32,158 nucleotides of DNA from NZQO01 sp964639255 (lineage in GTDB: Bacteria; Bacteroidota; Bacteroidia; Flavobacteriales; Flavobacteriaceae), in contig CAZXDP010000029.1 of NCBI GenBank assembly GCA_964639255.1, forward strand, positions 1 through 32,158. Direction: 5' to 3'. The notes beneath the pieces were generated by a model. That model saw only the letters and a program-made list of their open reading frames with translations. It made no database searches and was not told the DNA's origin. Made by a program: the position numbers and the translations under genes. Positions within the stretch are counted from its first letter, which is position 1. Each line of letters opens with the position of its first letter. This document shows positions 22,284 to 30,326 of the stretch, one piece after another.

Positions 22284-25200
22284 TTATTTCTTCAAAATAC
22301 GCTTTACCAACGTACTTTGTGCGGTATGGATCTTCACGAAATACATTCCTGCAGACAATGTCTCAACCGAAACAACGGTTTCCATAGCTCCTTCTGTTAG
22401 AGCAACCCGCTGGACAATGCGTCCGTTCACATCGGTAATAACCGCTTCGGTAAGCACCTCATTGCTAAAATTGGCAATAGTGAACTGCTCACTTACGGGA
22501 TTGGGGAACAAACGTATGTTATTGTTAAAAGCAGCATCGCCTGTACCCAAGACCTCTACAACGGTAAGGGTAAAGGTACAACTAGTCTCGTTCCCTGCTT
22601 CGTCGGTAGCGGTAATAGTCACTTCAGTATCACCCTCACCTACTTGTGCACCTGCGGCCGGACTTTGAACCATTGTCGGAACATCGGTACAGTTATCGGT
22701 CACGATGGCAGCCAAGGTATAGTCTGGAACAGTATAGGTAGCTCCAGGATTAATCGATACTGTTTCATCATCTGGACAGGTAAGTTCTGGCGCTTCGGTC
22801 TCTACCGTTACAGACGCTAAGGAACGCTCGGACAAACATCCCAAGAAACCGGAAACATCGCCAATATCTGAGTTTGGAGTTCCAAAATTGGATGTCTCAC
22901 AAATATCCTCAAAATCGGCAGCGCTATCGGTATCTCCTTTTCTTCGGAAGGAATTGTTACAGGTTATGTTAAGGCTTGCACCATCTCCAATCCAGTCGAG
23001 GTCTGCAGCGGTAATATTAAATCCATTCACCGTTACGTTAAAGGTTGCGATTTCCGCTTCGCTAAAATTCCAGAAAACAGAATCTACCACATTACCAGAG
23101 GGGTCAATGACTAAGATCCAACCCGTTCCGGCGGCACCCCACCATATGTTCGAGCCCCAGTAGTCAGATCCCGTTTGGTCACTCCAGGTTACTACGGAGT
23201 TAGCGCCCATAGCTCCTAAGGTCTGCACAACCGAATTCATACTGTTTATATCGGTATAGGGCTGATCGCTCACCGCTACCGTGTATCCAGTATAATCGAA
23301 AGCCTCACCTACGTTCTGTAATTCCAGTCTATCTGGGGTTTCGAAGGTCATTTCAGAAATAACGAGTTTCGATATAGGACCCGCAGGACGCTCTTGGGCA
23401 TAGACATCTACATTACCCGTTGGGGTGAAAGTATAGTCGGCTCCTTGGGCCAACAGATTCCCACCGGTAATGGCGTCATACCAATAGATATCGTTTGCCG
23501 GGTCAATGGGCGTGGCCGATACCGTTACCTCATCTCCCGGGCAGATATCGGAAGCACCCAAGGTGAACGGACCGTCATCTACCGCCAGTACTTCAATCTC
23601 ATCCGTAGCTGTAGAAGCCACGGTACAGCTCCCCGCAGCTACTTCATAACTAATAGTATGTACTCCCACTCCAGCTGCATTCGGATCGAAAGAGAAAGTT
23701 TGTCCATTTCCATCATCGGTAACACCGGGACCGCTGTACACGCCTCCAAAGGGTGTTCCACCGGAAAGATCAGAGATTACATCAGATGAAGCACAGGCTT
23801 CTTCGAGTACATTCAATTGCGCTATACCGCTTGGTGTATCAAACGCCTGTGTACCATCGCTACGACTATTGGTAGAGCCTTGCGTGGCGCTTACACCTAG
23901 TCCTCGTTTTGCAAAGGCATCCCAAATCAAACATTCGTTCGCTCCACCATAGAGGGCAGCGTCTGCCGCTAAGATAGCATCGCGACCATCTACAAAACCA
24001 GGGCTACAAGGTTGAAGTTTCATACCTTCGGTTACAAGGGCCATAGCCATTACGTTTCCTGCATCTTGGTTTACATCGCCTGTAAAATTATAAATATCTG
24101 GATCGAAACCGTGTTCATCAATAAGAGCCCAAGTCATTTCCCACAACATCATTGCCCATACCGAGCCTACCCCGTGAGGTACAGAAGCTGATTTAATAAA
24201 ATCGTATGTTTGCGGGTTTACGCCCATATCGGTAGAATATGGATAATCGCGTATACCACCTCCGCCAATTCCTTGACCGAATAAATAAGTTCCCACGGCA
24301 CGCGCGTCAGCAGCCACATCGCCAGGCTCTATGGTTAAAATAGCGCCGTAGAAGTCGCTCCAGCCCTCACCCATTTGCTCTTCGTTCTGAAGACAGCTGG
24401 ATTGGGAAGGACCTCCCGTTAATCTATTTGAAATTCCGTGGGCATATTCGTGAGCTACTACGAGGTTATCGAAACAGCCATCCTTATCGTTGCAAATGTA
24501 CATGTTCATAGTAGGATTGGAACCATCACCGGGAGTTCCAAAGGTGGCGTTGCACCAAGAGGAAATCTGTGCATTTGCGTTTACGCTATCGCTACCAGAA
24601 CCGCCATTACCATAGTTGTTTTCCTGAAAATTACCGGCGGCTTCGTCAAATCCGTATTGGTATAATACATCGTGAATGCTGTTGTTTACGTAAAAGAGAT
24701 TGGTGATGGCCGCATCTTCGTACTGATTGCTTCCCGTATATACTTGGTTGAAGGGATACCCGGTAAATTCAAGTCCTGGACCGCCATTGGGCCTGTAGTT
24801 GGTGTTGGCATCGAAAGCATCAACATTGTTTCCACGTGTTGTATTGAACTCGGCACCTGGCGCACCATTGGTATCGTGCCATCCGTAAGGAGAGGCCGTA
24901 GGATGTGCCGGATTGGTTAACACACTGCGATTTCCGTAGTAAGGGCTTTCCAGGGGAAAGGCGAATACCTCATAGCAATCGTTGCAGCCTGCAGTCTCGG
25001 CAGAAGGATTAGAGTAATCAGGAATATCAAACAGATTGGCATGATAATCTAATGTTTCCTCGTGCGAATCGTGGTCGTGTTCAAAATTACACGACACCAT
25101 CCAATTGTCTTTTTTCAAGATACGACCGGTGGTCGCGTCAACCTTTACGCTCCACCAATTAAGGCGGCTGGTTTCCTCTATAGATAGGTCCCACACCAAG

Positions 25201-25724
25201 GCAAGCTCGTTCGCTTCAGTCACCAGGTAGGCTAGCTGCGCCGGAATGGGGCTAAGGGAAATATCCCCTGGCGTTAAAACGGTTTTCTGAAGGGGTCCTT
25301 GTGCGCCTTTTTGTACGGCTACGCCAGAGGCACGACCATAACCTAATTGGCCTGCTGCGGCTTGCACAGCATCGAGCGCCGAAATACCTGGCGTAGGCTG
25401 TGAAACAGATCGAACATTGGAAAGGGCCACAAACCAGTCGTGAACGGCAATCACCGTCCCCTCATTGGCAACGTGCATGCTAGATTGAGTGCCAAAAATA
25501 GGGATACCGTTTATCTCTTGCTGAAAATAAACGTTTTGGATACCGCTTATACTGCTCACGTGCTGGTCGGTAACTCGCCACTTTAAATCGGTTGCGGATA
25601 GCTCGTTGTTTTCAACACGTCGATTTAATTGGTCCTGAATTTTTTGCGAAAAATCCTGAGCTACAAGCTGTAAGGAGCAAGCACAAAAAATACCGAGGGT
25701 AAAGATTCGGGTAACTTTTTTCAT
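22284..25724 (-). CDS. Secreted M36 (fungalysin) metallopeptidase with T9SS sorting domain
   Basis: A 1146-residue secreted zinc protease from the ATG at 25724 (M-K-K-V-T-R signal peptide ending L-V-A-Q). Residues ~25-210 are the FTP/PepSY propeptide. The M36 catalytic region covers ~265-625 with H-E-Y-A-H (425-429), Glu426 as base and probable third zinc ligand Glu453 in M-G-E-G-W-S-D. Accessory domains are an Ig-like module (~645-710), a second Ig-like module (~711-785), a lamin-tail-like domain (~786-948), an HYR domain (~980-1054) and a type A T9SS sorting domain (~1066-1146, N-I-R-L-F-P-N-P-V to V-K-R-I-L-K-K). It should be released or attached at the surface through type IX secretion and digest extracellular protein. 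The start at 25799 is excluded by the promoter box at 25779. Confidence 0.95.
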   Translation of the reverse strand: MKKVTRIFTLGIFCACSLQLVAQDFSQKIQDQLNRRVENNELSATDLKWRVTDQHVSSISGIQNVYFQQEINGIPIFGTQSSMHVANEGTVIAVHDWFVALSNVRSVSQPTPGISALDAVQAAAGQLGYGRASGVAVQKGAQGPLQKTVLTPGDISLSPIPAQLAYLVTEANELALVWDLSIEETSRLNWWSVKVDATTGRILKKDNWMVSCNFEHDHDSHEETLDYHANLFDIPDYSNPSAETAGCNDCYEVFAFPLESPYYGNRSVLTNPAHPTASPYGWHDTNGAPGAEFNTTRGNNVDAFDANTNYRPNGGPGLEFTGYPFNQVYTGSNQYEDAAITNLFYVNNSIHDVLYQYGFDEAAGNFQENNYGNGGSGSDSVNANAQISSWCNATFGTPGDGSNPTMNMYICNDKDGCFDNLVVAHEYAHGISNRLTGGPSQSSCLQNEEQMGEGWSDFYGAILTIEPGDVAADARAVGTYLFGQGIGGGGIRDYPYSTDMGVNPQTYDFIKSASVPHGVGSVWAMMLWEMTWALIDEHGFDPDIYNFTGDVNQDAGNVMAMALVTEGMKLQPCSPGFVDGRDAILAADAALYGGANECLIWDAFAKRGLGVSATQGSTNSRSDGTQAFDTPSGIAQLNVLEEACASSDVISDLSGGTPFGGVYSGPGVTDDGNGQTFSFDPNAAGVGVHTISYEVAAGSCTVASTATDEIEVLAVDDGPFTLGASDICPGDEVTVSATPIDPANDIYWYDAITGGNLLAQGADYTFTPTGNVDVYAQERPAGPISKLVISEMTFETPDRLELQNVGEAFDYTGYTVAVSDQPYTDINSMNSVVQTLGAMGANSVVTWSDQTGSDYWGSNIWWGAAGTGWILVIDPSGNVVDSVFWNFSEAEIATFNVTVNGFNITAADLDWIGDGASLNITCNNSFRRKGDTDSAADFEDICETSNFGTPNSDIGDVSGFLGCLSERSLASVTVETEAPELTCPDDETVSINPGATYTVPDYTLAAIVTDNCTDVPTMVQSPAAGAQVGEGDTEVTITATDEAGNETSCTFTLTVVEVLGTGDAAFNNNIRLFPNPVSEQFTIANFSNEVLTEAVITDVNGRIVQRVALTEGAMETVVSVETLSAGMYFVKIHTAQSTLVKRILKK

Positions 25725-25754
25725 GAAATTGAAATTAATTTTGAATAAATAAAT

Positions 25755-25769
25755 GGTGGCCTTGCCACC
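25755..25769 (-). other. Small hairpin in the 5' leader of the M36 peptidase mRNA
   Basis: GGTGGC and GCCACC form a perfect six-base-pair GC-rich stem with a three-base loop, near the predicted 5' end of the transcript. It could stabilise the mRNA or influence initiation. Confidence 0.55.
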
Positions 25770-25778
25770 AAAAGTTTC

Positions 25779-25786
25779 CAAATATA
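25779..25786 (-). promoter_or_regulatory. -7 promoter box of the M36 peptidase gene
   Basis: The minus strand reads TATATTTG, an exact TAnnTTTG match. The start site would be near 25772, leaving a leader of about 48 bases that contains the GGTGGC hairpin. The upstream TTG is not clear. Confidence 0.55.
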
Positions 25787-25867
25787 AAGGATTTAACATA
25801 TTTTTAAAACTCTATATATTGTTTTTAACATTTTGCCGATGATATCATTCCATTCAAATAAAATGAA

Positions 25868-25881
25868 CTGGAACTTTCCAG
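25868..25881. promoter_or_regulatory. Palindromic candidate operator upstream of the ECF sigma gene
   Basis: CTGGAA and TTCCAG flank a two-base spacer, forming a symmetric 6+2+6 element 52 bases before the sigma-factor ATG in the divergent M36/sigma intergenic region. TCTAGA, a second palindrome, lies at 25890-25895. Its position suits a dimeric regulator; no regulator is identified. Confidence 0.4.
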
Positions 25882-25932
25882 AAGATGGTCTAGAACAATT
25901 ATTTTAGTACATTAGCACCTTAACCTCAACGT

Positions 25933-26466
25933 ATGGAACAACCCAATGATCTCATTATAGCCATGCAAGGTGGTGATGAGAAAGCATTTTCGAAATTGTA
26001 TACTATGTATTCTGAAGCGATGCACGGCATTATTTATAGTATCGTGCTGGATGAGGGCGTAGCCGAGGAAGTGCTTCAGGACGTATTTATCAAGATTTGG
26101 GATAATTCCAAATCCTATTCGGTAGAAAAGGGACGATTTTTCACTTGGATTTTGAACATTGCCCGAAACACGGCCATAGACCAAACACGCTCTAAAGCTT
26201 ACAAAAATTCAAAGAAAAACCTTAGCACCACAAATTTCGTAGATATCTTGTCGAGCCACGAAAACCTAAATAAAAAGGTAAACGCCATTGGAATCAAGAA
26301 ATTTGTAGAGAAATTGAAACCAACGTGCATCAAGATCATCGATCTACTTTATTTCAAAGGTTTTACGCAGGCTGACGCAGCAAAAGACCTCGAATTACCA
26401 TTAGGAACCTTAAAAACACGGAATCGCAATTGCCTGCGGGACCTACGAACCATTGTTCTTGGATAA
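25933..26466 (+). CDS. ECF-type RNA polymerase sigma-70 factor (SigK-like)
   Basis: A 177-residue sigma factor. Region 2 occupies ~10-85, with the core-binding E-E-V-L-Q-D-V-F-I-K-I-W and the -10-recognition helix I-A-R-N-T-A-I-D-Q-T-R-S. Region 4 occupies ~120-172 with a helix-turn-helix (F-T-Q-A-D-A-A-K-D-L-E-L-P-L-G-T-L-K-T-R). The order sigma then RskA-like anti-sigma, 6 bases apart, is the SigK/RskA arrangement: the sigma factor is held inactive at the membrane until the anti-sigma factor is destroyed. Candidate targets are itself, the divergent M36 gene and the nearby DUF4331 operon; this is inference. Confidence 0.95.
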   Translation: MEQPNDLIIAMQGGDEKAFSKLYTMYSEAMHGIIYSIVLDEGVAEEVLQDVFIKIWDNSKSYSVEKGRFFTWILNIARNTAIDQTRSKAYKNSKKNLSTTNFVDILSSHENLNKKVNAIGIKKFVEKLKPTCIKIIDLLYFKGFTQADAAKDLELPLGTLKTRNRNCLRDLRTIVLG

Positions 26467-26472
26467 TAAATT

Positions 26473-27267
26473 ATGAGCGCAGAAGAAATTAGAACATCGG
26501 GCCAGCTTGAACTTTACGTTACGGGAGCCCTACCTCCAGAAGACATCCTAGAAGTTGAACAAGCACTTTCTCAATTTCCCGAATTGCGTGAAGATATCGA
26601 GGCGATTGAAGCTTCCCTTCTCCAACTGGCTGAAGCGGTATCCCCGCCCTTATCGGCATTGGTTTGGACCTATATTCTCAATTCTATTCAAAAAGTGAGA
26701 CAACTAGACCATACCGAGCATACACGTACCAATTGGGCAGCCATTACCGGCTGGGCGGCGGCAATTCTCTGTATCGCAGGAATTTTTTGGATGCTGAAGG
26801 AAACGAACGATTTGAGAGAGGAAATACGATATACCACCACGCAAAATACCTTGCTGGAAGAACAAGTGAACCAGACTGAAACTCAATTGGCCGAAACTAA
26901 TGAGCTATTGGACATTCTGCGTTCTAAGGACTATGCGGCGTTTACGTTGCCGGGTAACCAAGCTGTGGCACCACAGGCCTACGCCAAAGTATATTTTAAC
27001 AGAAAAGATCAAATTGCCTATATCGATGCTAGGGGGTTGCCGCAAGCGCCCCAAGACAAAGTGTATCAAGTTTGGTCGCTTATTATGGATCCTCTCACAC
27101 CGCGAAGTGTTGGGTTGCTAGAGTCTTCAAAAGAAATAGAGCAAGGCGTTTACCGCTTCGACAACATTCCAGATCCCGAGGCATTTGGTATTACCCTAGA
27201 ACCAGCCGGTGGAAGCGAATCGCCCACAATGCAACAACTATATACCTTGGGAAGTGTAGCTCCTTAA
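26473..27267 (+). CDS. RskA-family anti-sigma-K factor, single-pass membrane protein
   Basis: A 264-residue protein. Residues 1-80 are the cytoplasmic sigma-binding domain (L-E-L-Y-V-T-G-A-L near the start), without an obvious zinc-binding HxxxCxxC. One transmembrane helix covers ~88-107 and a coiled coil ~110-150. The extracytoplasmic RskA domain is ~155-264 (K-V-Y-Q-V-W-S-L-I and a terminal L-Y-T-L-G-S-V-A-P). It sequesters the ECF sigma factor encoded 6 bases upstream and should release it upon regulated proteolysis. The extracytoplasmic domain is the sensor, but its signal is not known. Confidence 0.93.
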   Translation: MSAEEIRTSGQLELYVTGALPPEDILEVEQALSQFPELREDIEAIEASLLQLAEAVSPPLSALVWTYILNSIQKVRQLDHTEHTRTNWAAITGWAAAILCIAGIFWMLKETNDLREEIRYTTTQNTLLEEQVNQTETQLAETNELLDILRSKDYAAFTLPGNQAVAPQAYAKVYFNRKDQIAYIDARGLPQAPQDKVYQVWSLIMDPLTPRSVGLLESSKEIEQGVYRFDNIPDPEAFGITLEPAGGSESPTMQQLYTLGSVAP

Positions 27268-27298
27268 TCTACGCTTTCTGAACAGTATTATTTACAAA

Positions 27299-27326
27299 TA
27301 AAAAGCGCCCTCTTTCGAGGGCGCTT
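27299..27326 (-). terminator. Terminator hairpin between convergent anti-sigma and TPR genes
   Basis: A perfect 10-base-pair stem (27303-27312 with 27317-27326) has a TTTC loop. On the minus strand it is followed by a T run, so it best terminates the TPR operon; on the plus strand it may still end the sigma/anti-sigma message. A second imperfect stem occurs at 27350-27366. Confidence 0.75.
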
Positions 27327-27447
27327 CAACTAACAAAAAAACTCTGAAAAAACCGGCTTTGCCAGTTTTAGCATCTATCATTACCGATAGATAACCAACC
27401 TTTCATATAGATTTACGAAGTAGCTGGCAGTTTGGTTTTCTTTTTCT

Positions 27448-28740
27448 CTAAAATTTTTCGATTTTTTTTGCCAGTACTGGTCCCAGCTCGTAAGAAGCTT
27501 CCAAAAGTTCCTCTTTTAACTCCCTTACCTTTTCGTCTTTTCCATTCGCTTTATACACTAAGGCTGCGTGGTACTGTGCCATGGGCTCGAAGGTTTTACC
27601 TTCTACATGATCCTGTATGGTAGCCAAGGCTTTTTCCTTTTGGTTGGCCTTAAGCTGGGCTAACGCAAGTAGATGATAGGTTTCTGGCGTGGCTCTATTG
27701 GCTACTTCCTCCCTAGCTAAGGCAAGGGCCTTTTCAGGATCTGTTTCCGCGAAATGTTCAATAAGATAGGTATTGTACATAGGTCCGAAGTCCTGACGGG
27801 AAACTTCTTCCAAAAATTGCTGTCCGTATTTTTCTGCCAGCTGTTCATTACCCTGATACTCGGCCAATTCGGCTTTCAGAAGGTAATAATCGGGTATGTT
27901 GTGATTTACCAAGAGAGAATCAATAATGCGGTTCGCTTCATCAGGATTGTTTTCTTTTGCGTATGTGATCCACGCTATGCCTTTTTTTGCATAGTCATTA
28001 TCGGGTTGCAGCTCGAGTGTCTTTAAATAATGCCGGTACGAGTCTTCAATTCTTCCAGCGTGGCCGTAATAGTCCCCCAGGTTACTATAGGTCCAAATCT
28101 TTAACGGCTTGCTATTACGCGACTCGGCAATCTCCCTCGCTTGTTCCATATACCGAATGGCGGCATCAAGATCGCCTTTGTAATCACTCCACTTTGCAGC
28201 CCGAATGAGATAATGGTAATCGTTATTGTTCTTTACTTTACCCAAATACGTATAGGCATCATCGTAAGCACCCAATTCCATCGCAATATCAAAAAGCATC
28301 AGCTCAGTTTCACGCTTATTGGAAACGCCGCGATAGCTGGAATCTAAAACTGCCTTGGCTTCCTTGAACCTGTGTTGCGAAATAAGGTTGTGCGCCAATG
28401 CGCGCGCATAACTGTCTTTGTTATTGGCCGAAATATCCCAAGCCTTTCTGTAAATCGTTTCGGCATTTTTTAAATAGCCTACCATTCCGGTAGTTTCAAA
28501 CAACTGTGCATAGGCCGATGCCAGGGGACCCAAATCGCCCACGCCCGTGGTGTCTGCATCGAGACGCTCTTCCCAGAATTGTTTCTTTTCCATGGCCGCG
28601 ACATAACTGTCCTTTTTTGAGGTGGATAGATAGCGATTGTAATCTTCGGTTTGGGTAATTCTATCCGGCTGGGATTCTTGGCAGGCCATCAAAGCCAAAA
28701 ATGCACTGGCAATACCTATAATATAAACTTTATTTTTCAT
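27448..28740 (-). CDS. TPR-repeat lipoprotein
   Basis: From the ATG at 28740 the protein has 430 residues. The lipoprotein signal ends L-A-L-M-A-C (lipid Cys ~20) and is followed by Q-E-S-Q-P, not a surface-export signal, so a periplasm-facing anchor is expected. The remainder consists of tetratricopeptide-type helix pairs, for example A-Y-A-Q-L-F-E-T-T-G, A-I-R-Y-M-E-Q-A-R-E-I-A, W-T-Y-S-N-L-G-D-Y-Y-G-H-A-G-R and S-Y-R-H-Y-L-K-T-L-E-L-Q-P-D-N. TPRs form a protein-binding scaffold. It is the third gene of the operon after two DUF4331-type genes, separated from them by an 80-base leader with a strong hairpin. A scaffold role for those proteins is plausible but unproven. Confidence 0.9.
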   Translation of the reverse strand: MKNKVYIIGIASAFLALMACQESQPDRITQTEDYNRYLSTSKKDSYVAAMEKKQFWEERLDADTTGVGDLGPLASAYAQLFETTGMVGYLKNAETIYRKAWDISANNKDSYARALAHNLISQHRFKEAKAVLDSSYRGVSNKRETELMLFDIAMELGAYDDAYTYLGKVKNNNDYHYLIRAAKWSDYKGDLDAAIRYMEQAREIAESRNSKPLKIWTYSNLGDYYGHAGRIEDSYRHYLKTLELQPDNDYAKKGIAWITYAKENNPDEANRIIDSLLVNHNIPDYYLLKAELAEYQGNEQLAEKYGQQFLEEVSRQDFGPMYNTYLIEHFAETDPEKALALAREEVANRATPETYHLLALAQLKANQKEKALATIQDHVEGKTFEPMAQYHAALVYKANGKDEKVRELKEELLEASYELGPVLAKKIEKF

Positions 28741-28765
28741 CTTATTTTTTTCTGAATAAAACATT

Positions 28766-28800
28766 CTTATAAAAGAAAAGAGCAATTTCTTGCTCTTTTC
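28766..28800 (-). terminator. Hairpin with T-rich tail between the DUF4331 lipoprotein and TPR genes
   Basis: A perfect 11-base-pair stem (28775-28785 with 28790-28800) has a four-base loop and is followed on the minus strand by TTTTAT. It lies inside the operon, so it is likely a partial terminator or an mRNA 3'-end stabiliser that lowers expression of the TPR gene relative to the upstream genes. Confidence 0.7.
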
Positions 28801-28820
28801 ATTAGTGGAACTATAATTTG

Positions 28821-29507
28821 TTACGGCGTAATAGGTGCTTCCAAATATGGGAAGGGTTGTACCTCACGATCGCCGAAACCTACATTGTCTGTAACTAGTA
28901 ATGGCAAACCATTTTGACCGTTAAAACGCATGCCGTCGCCGCCACCAAACATCAGGATAAGCGACACATCTATAACATCATCAGTTAGGGTACGACCTGT
29001 CAACGCTACACCGCCTGGAACAAAATAAGAGGTGGTAGCATTGGGCGCAACCTGAAGGGCATCAAACTGTGCCAATACTGTGGTAAAAGTGGCTGCATCA
29101 AGTCCCAAAATGTTGTCTTCGTAGTTCACATCTGCTGGATCTAGCCCAAGTGCTTCAGCATATACATCGTGATAGAACTCTAGGCGCGCTTGAAAGTCAT
29201 CTTGAAATTCGGCACGGCCAGAAACGATTGTGGTATTGAAGTTATTCTTTAATTCGTCTGTACCGCTAAATACGGTATTGATTCCTGGGCGTCCCATGAT
29301 GTCTTCTTGCACGTAGGTTCCGGTAAAAGCTGTGGCGCAAGGACCGCAAGCGCTTCCGCCGCAATCCACTCCTTCTTCATCTCCGTTCTGGATACCGTCA
29401 TTACAGGTTGCATTAATAATCACGTTGTCATCGTCATCGCTACACTGTACAAACAGGAACGAAGCGCAAATGGCAACAAATAGTATTGAATATTTATATA
29501 GTCTCAT
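28821..29507 (-). CDS. DUF4331-type C-terminal half as a surface lipoprotein
   Basis: A 228-residue lipoprotein. The signal ends L-F-V-Q-C (lipid Cys22; Gln at -1 is unusual) and is followed by S-D-D-D-D, which matches the Bacteroidetes lipoprotein export signal for the cell surface. A Cys-rich module (C-N-D-G-I-Q-N-G-D-E-E-G-V-D-C-G-G and C-G-P-C, residues 35-57) follows, common on flavobacterial surface proteins. The rest resembles the C-terminal half of DUF4331 proteins: M-G-R-P-G-I-N-T-V-F, then G-R-T-L-T-D-D-V-I-D-V-S-L and a final F-P-Y-L-E-A-P. The gene immediately upstream encodes the N-terminal half, ending 26 bases before this start. The family's molecular role is unknown. Confidence 0.85.
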   Translation of the reverse strand: MRLYKYSILFVAICASFLFVQCSDDDDNVIINATCNDGIQNGDEEGVDCGGSACGPCATAFTGTYVQEDIMGRPGINTVFSGTDELKNNFNTTIVSGRAEFQDDFQARLEFYHDVYAEALGLDPADVNYEDNILGLDAATFTTVLAQFDALQVAPNATTSYFVPGGVALTGRTLTDDVIDVSLILMFGGGDGMRFNGQNGLPLLVTDNVGFGDREVQPFPYLEAPITP

Positions 29508-29533
29508 CGTTATTAAATTTTATAGTTGTTAGT

Positions 29534-30244
29534 TTATTGCTTTCTCTTGGCCGATACCCAAACGTTATACGAGGCGGGCAATCCATTGATCCCTACATTA
29601 GCTGCTACGTGCGCAGGTGCCGAACCTAACATAGAATTGGGCACTTCTACTACGATTGCCAATACATTTAAGTTATCGAAGAAATCCTCTGCTTCGCCCT
29701 CGGGTAAAAATCCTTCTGGAGCTACTTCACCGGAAATAACTTGATTAAAACGGTTAAAGTCGAAGAAGAAAGCATCCCTTCTTGGCCCTGCGAAGAAAGT
29801 CATACCATTGTTCGTCGCTGTTTCAGTTTCCGAAATGGAAGATATCTTTACACTATTGCGCTGCGCGAAGGTAGCTACAGTGCTACTCAATCCTGTTTGG
29901 GCGGGTTGCGCCGGTCCAAAAAAGTACATGGAATCTCCTCGCTTTACTGCTTGAATTACTAGATCCTCAACGAAATCACCCGTGTTATCAATGTTGAACT
30001 CTACCATAACATCTTCATCGAAGGTCGCGTTTTGCGTTACGGATCCGGGCTCCAGTGGTCCCTGTAATGTGGCGATAAATACGGTGTTGTCTGGATTATC
30101 TCCTTCAAAAGCGTAGAGATCGGCAATGTCGGTTGTTGTACCTGCTACTGCTGGCGCATCAATGTGGTCGGCAGATATAAGGAACACCGCCAATGCTATC
30201 GCACAAACGCCGCCTATGGCTGCAATTAGTTTTGTTTTTTTCAT
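29534..30244 (-). CDS. DUF4331 N-terminal half, exported protein
   Basis: A 236-residue exported protein. The N-terminal hydrophobic segment ends near L-I-S-A, followed directly by D-H-I-D-A-P, the typical first motif of mature DUF4331 proteins. Further family motifs are D-I-A-D-L-Y-A-F, V-E-F-N-I-D-N-T-G-D and F-F-A-G-P-R-R-D-A-F-F-F-D. The sequence stops after Y-N-V-W-V-S-A-K-R, where full-length relatives continue into the second half. That half is the next gene. It is the first gene of the minus-strand operon, with a candidate promoter at 30297-30322 and TTAAC repeats upstream. Function is unknown; the two polypeptides may reassemble into one fold. Confidence 0.9.
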   Translation of the reverse strand: MKKTKLIAAIGGVCAIALAVFLISADHIDAPAVAGTTTDIADLYAFEGDNPDNTVFIATLQGPLEPGSVTQNATFDEDVMVEFNIDNTGDFVEDLVIQAVKRGDSMYFFGPAQPAQTGLSSTVATFAQRNSVKISSISETETATNNGMTFFAGPRRDAFFFDFNRFNQVISGEVAPEGFLPEGEAEDFFDNLNVLAIVVEVPNSMLGSAPAHVAANVGINGLPASYNVWVSAKRKQ

Positions 30245-30296
30245 AATGTTTAGTTGTTACTTATTAATTGTTTTTCTTTGCTATTCGTATTTACGT

Positions 30297-30322
30297 CTAA
30301 AGTACGCCTAGGGTTTTGGCAA
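30297..30322 (-). promoter_or_regulatory. Candidate promoter of the DUF4331-TPR operon
   Basis: On the minus strand TTG (30322-30320) is followed after 15 bases by TACTTTAG (30304-30297), one mismatch from TAnnTTTG. Spacing is slightly short, which fits a promoter needing an activator or an alternative sigma factor. The leader would be about 45 bases. Confidence 0.45.
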
Positions 30323-30326
30323 CGGA

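Noticed and set aside
25725..25799. Upstream start extending the M36 peptidase
   Set aside because: The exact TAnnTTTG box at 25779-25786 and the leader hairpin lie inside it, and the signal peptide starts at 25724.
29369..29444. Asp-rich and Cys-rich start of the DUF4331 lipoprotein as a metal-binding domain
   Set aside because: The Cys module (C-N-D-G-I-Q-N-G-D) is a common flavobacterial surface-protein element, and the Asp run is better explained as an export signal.
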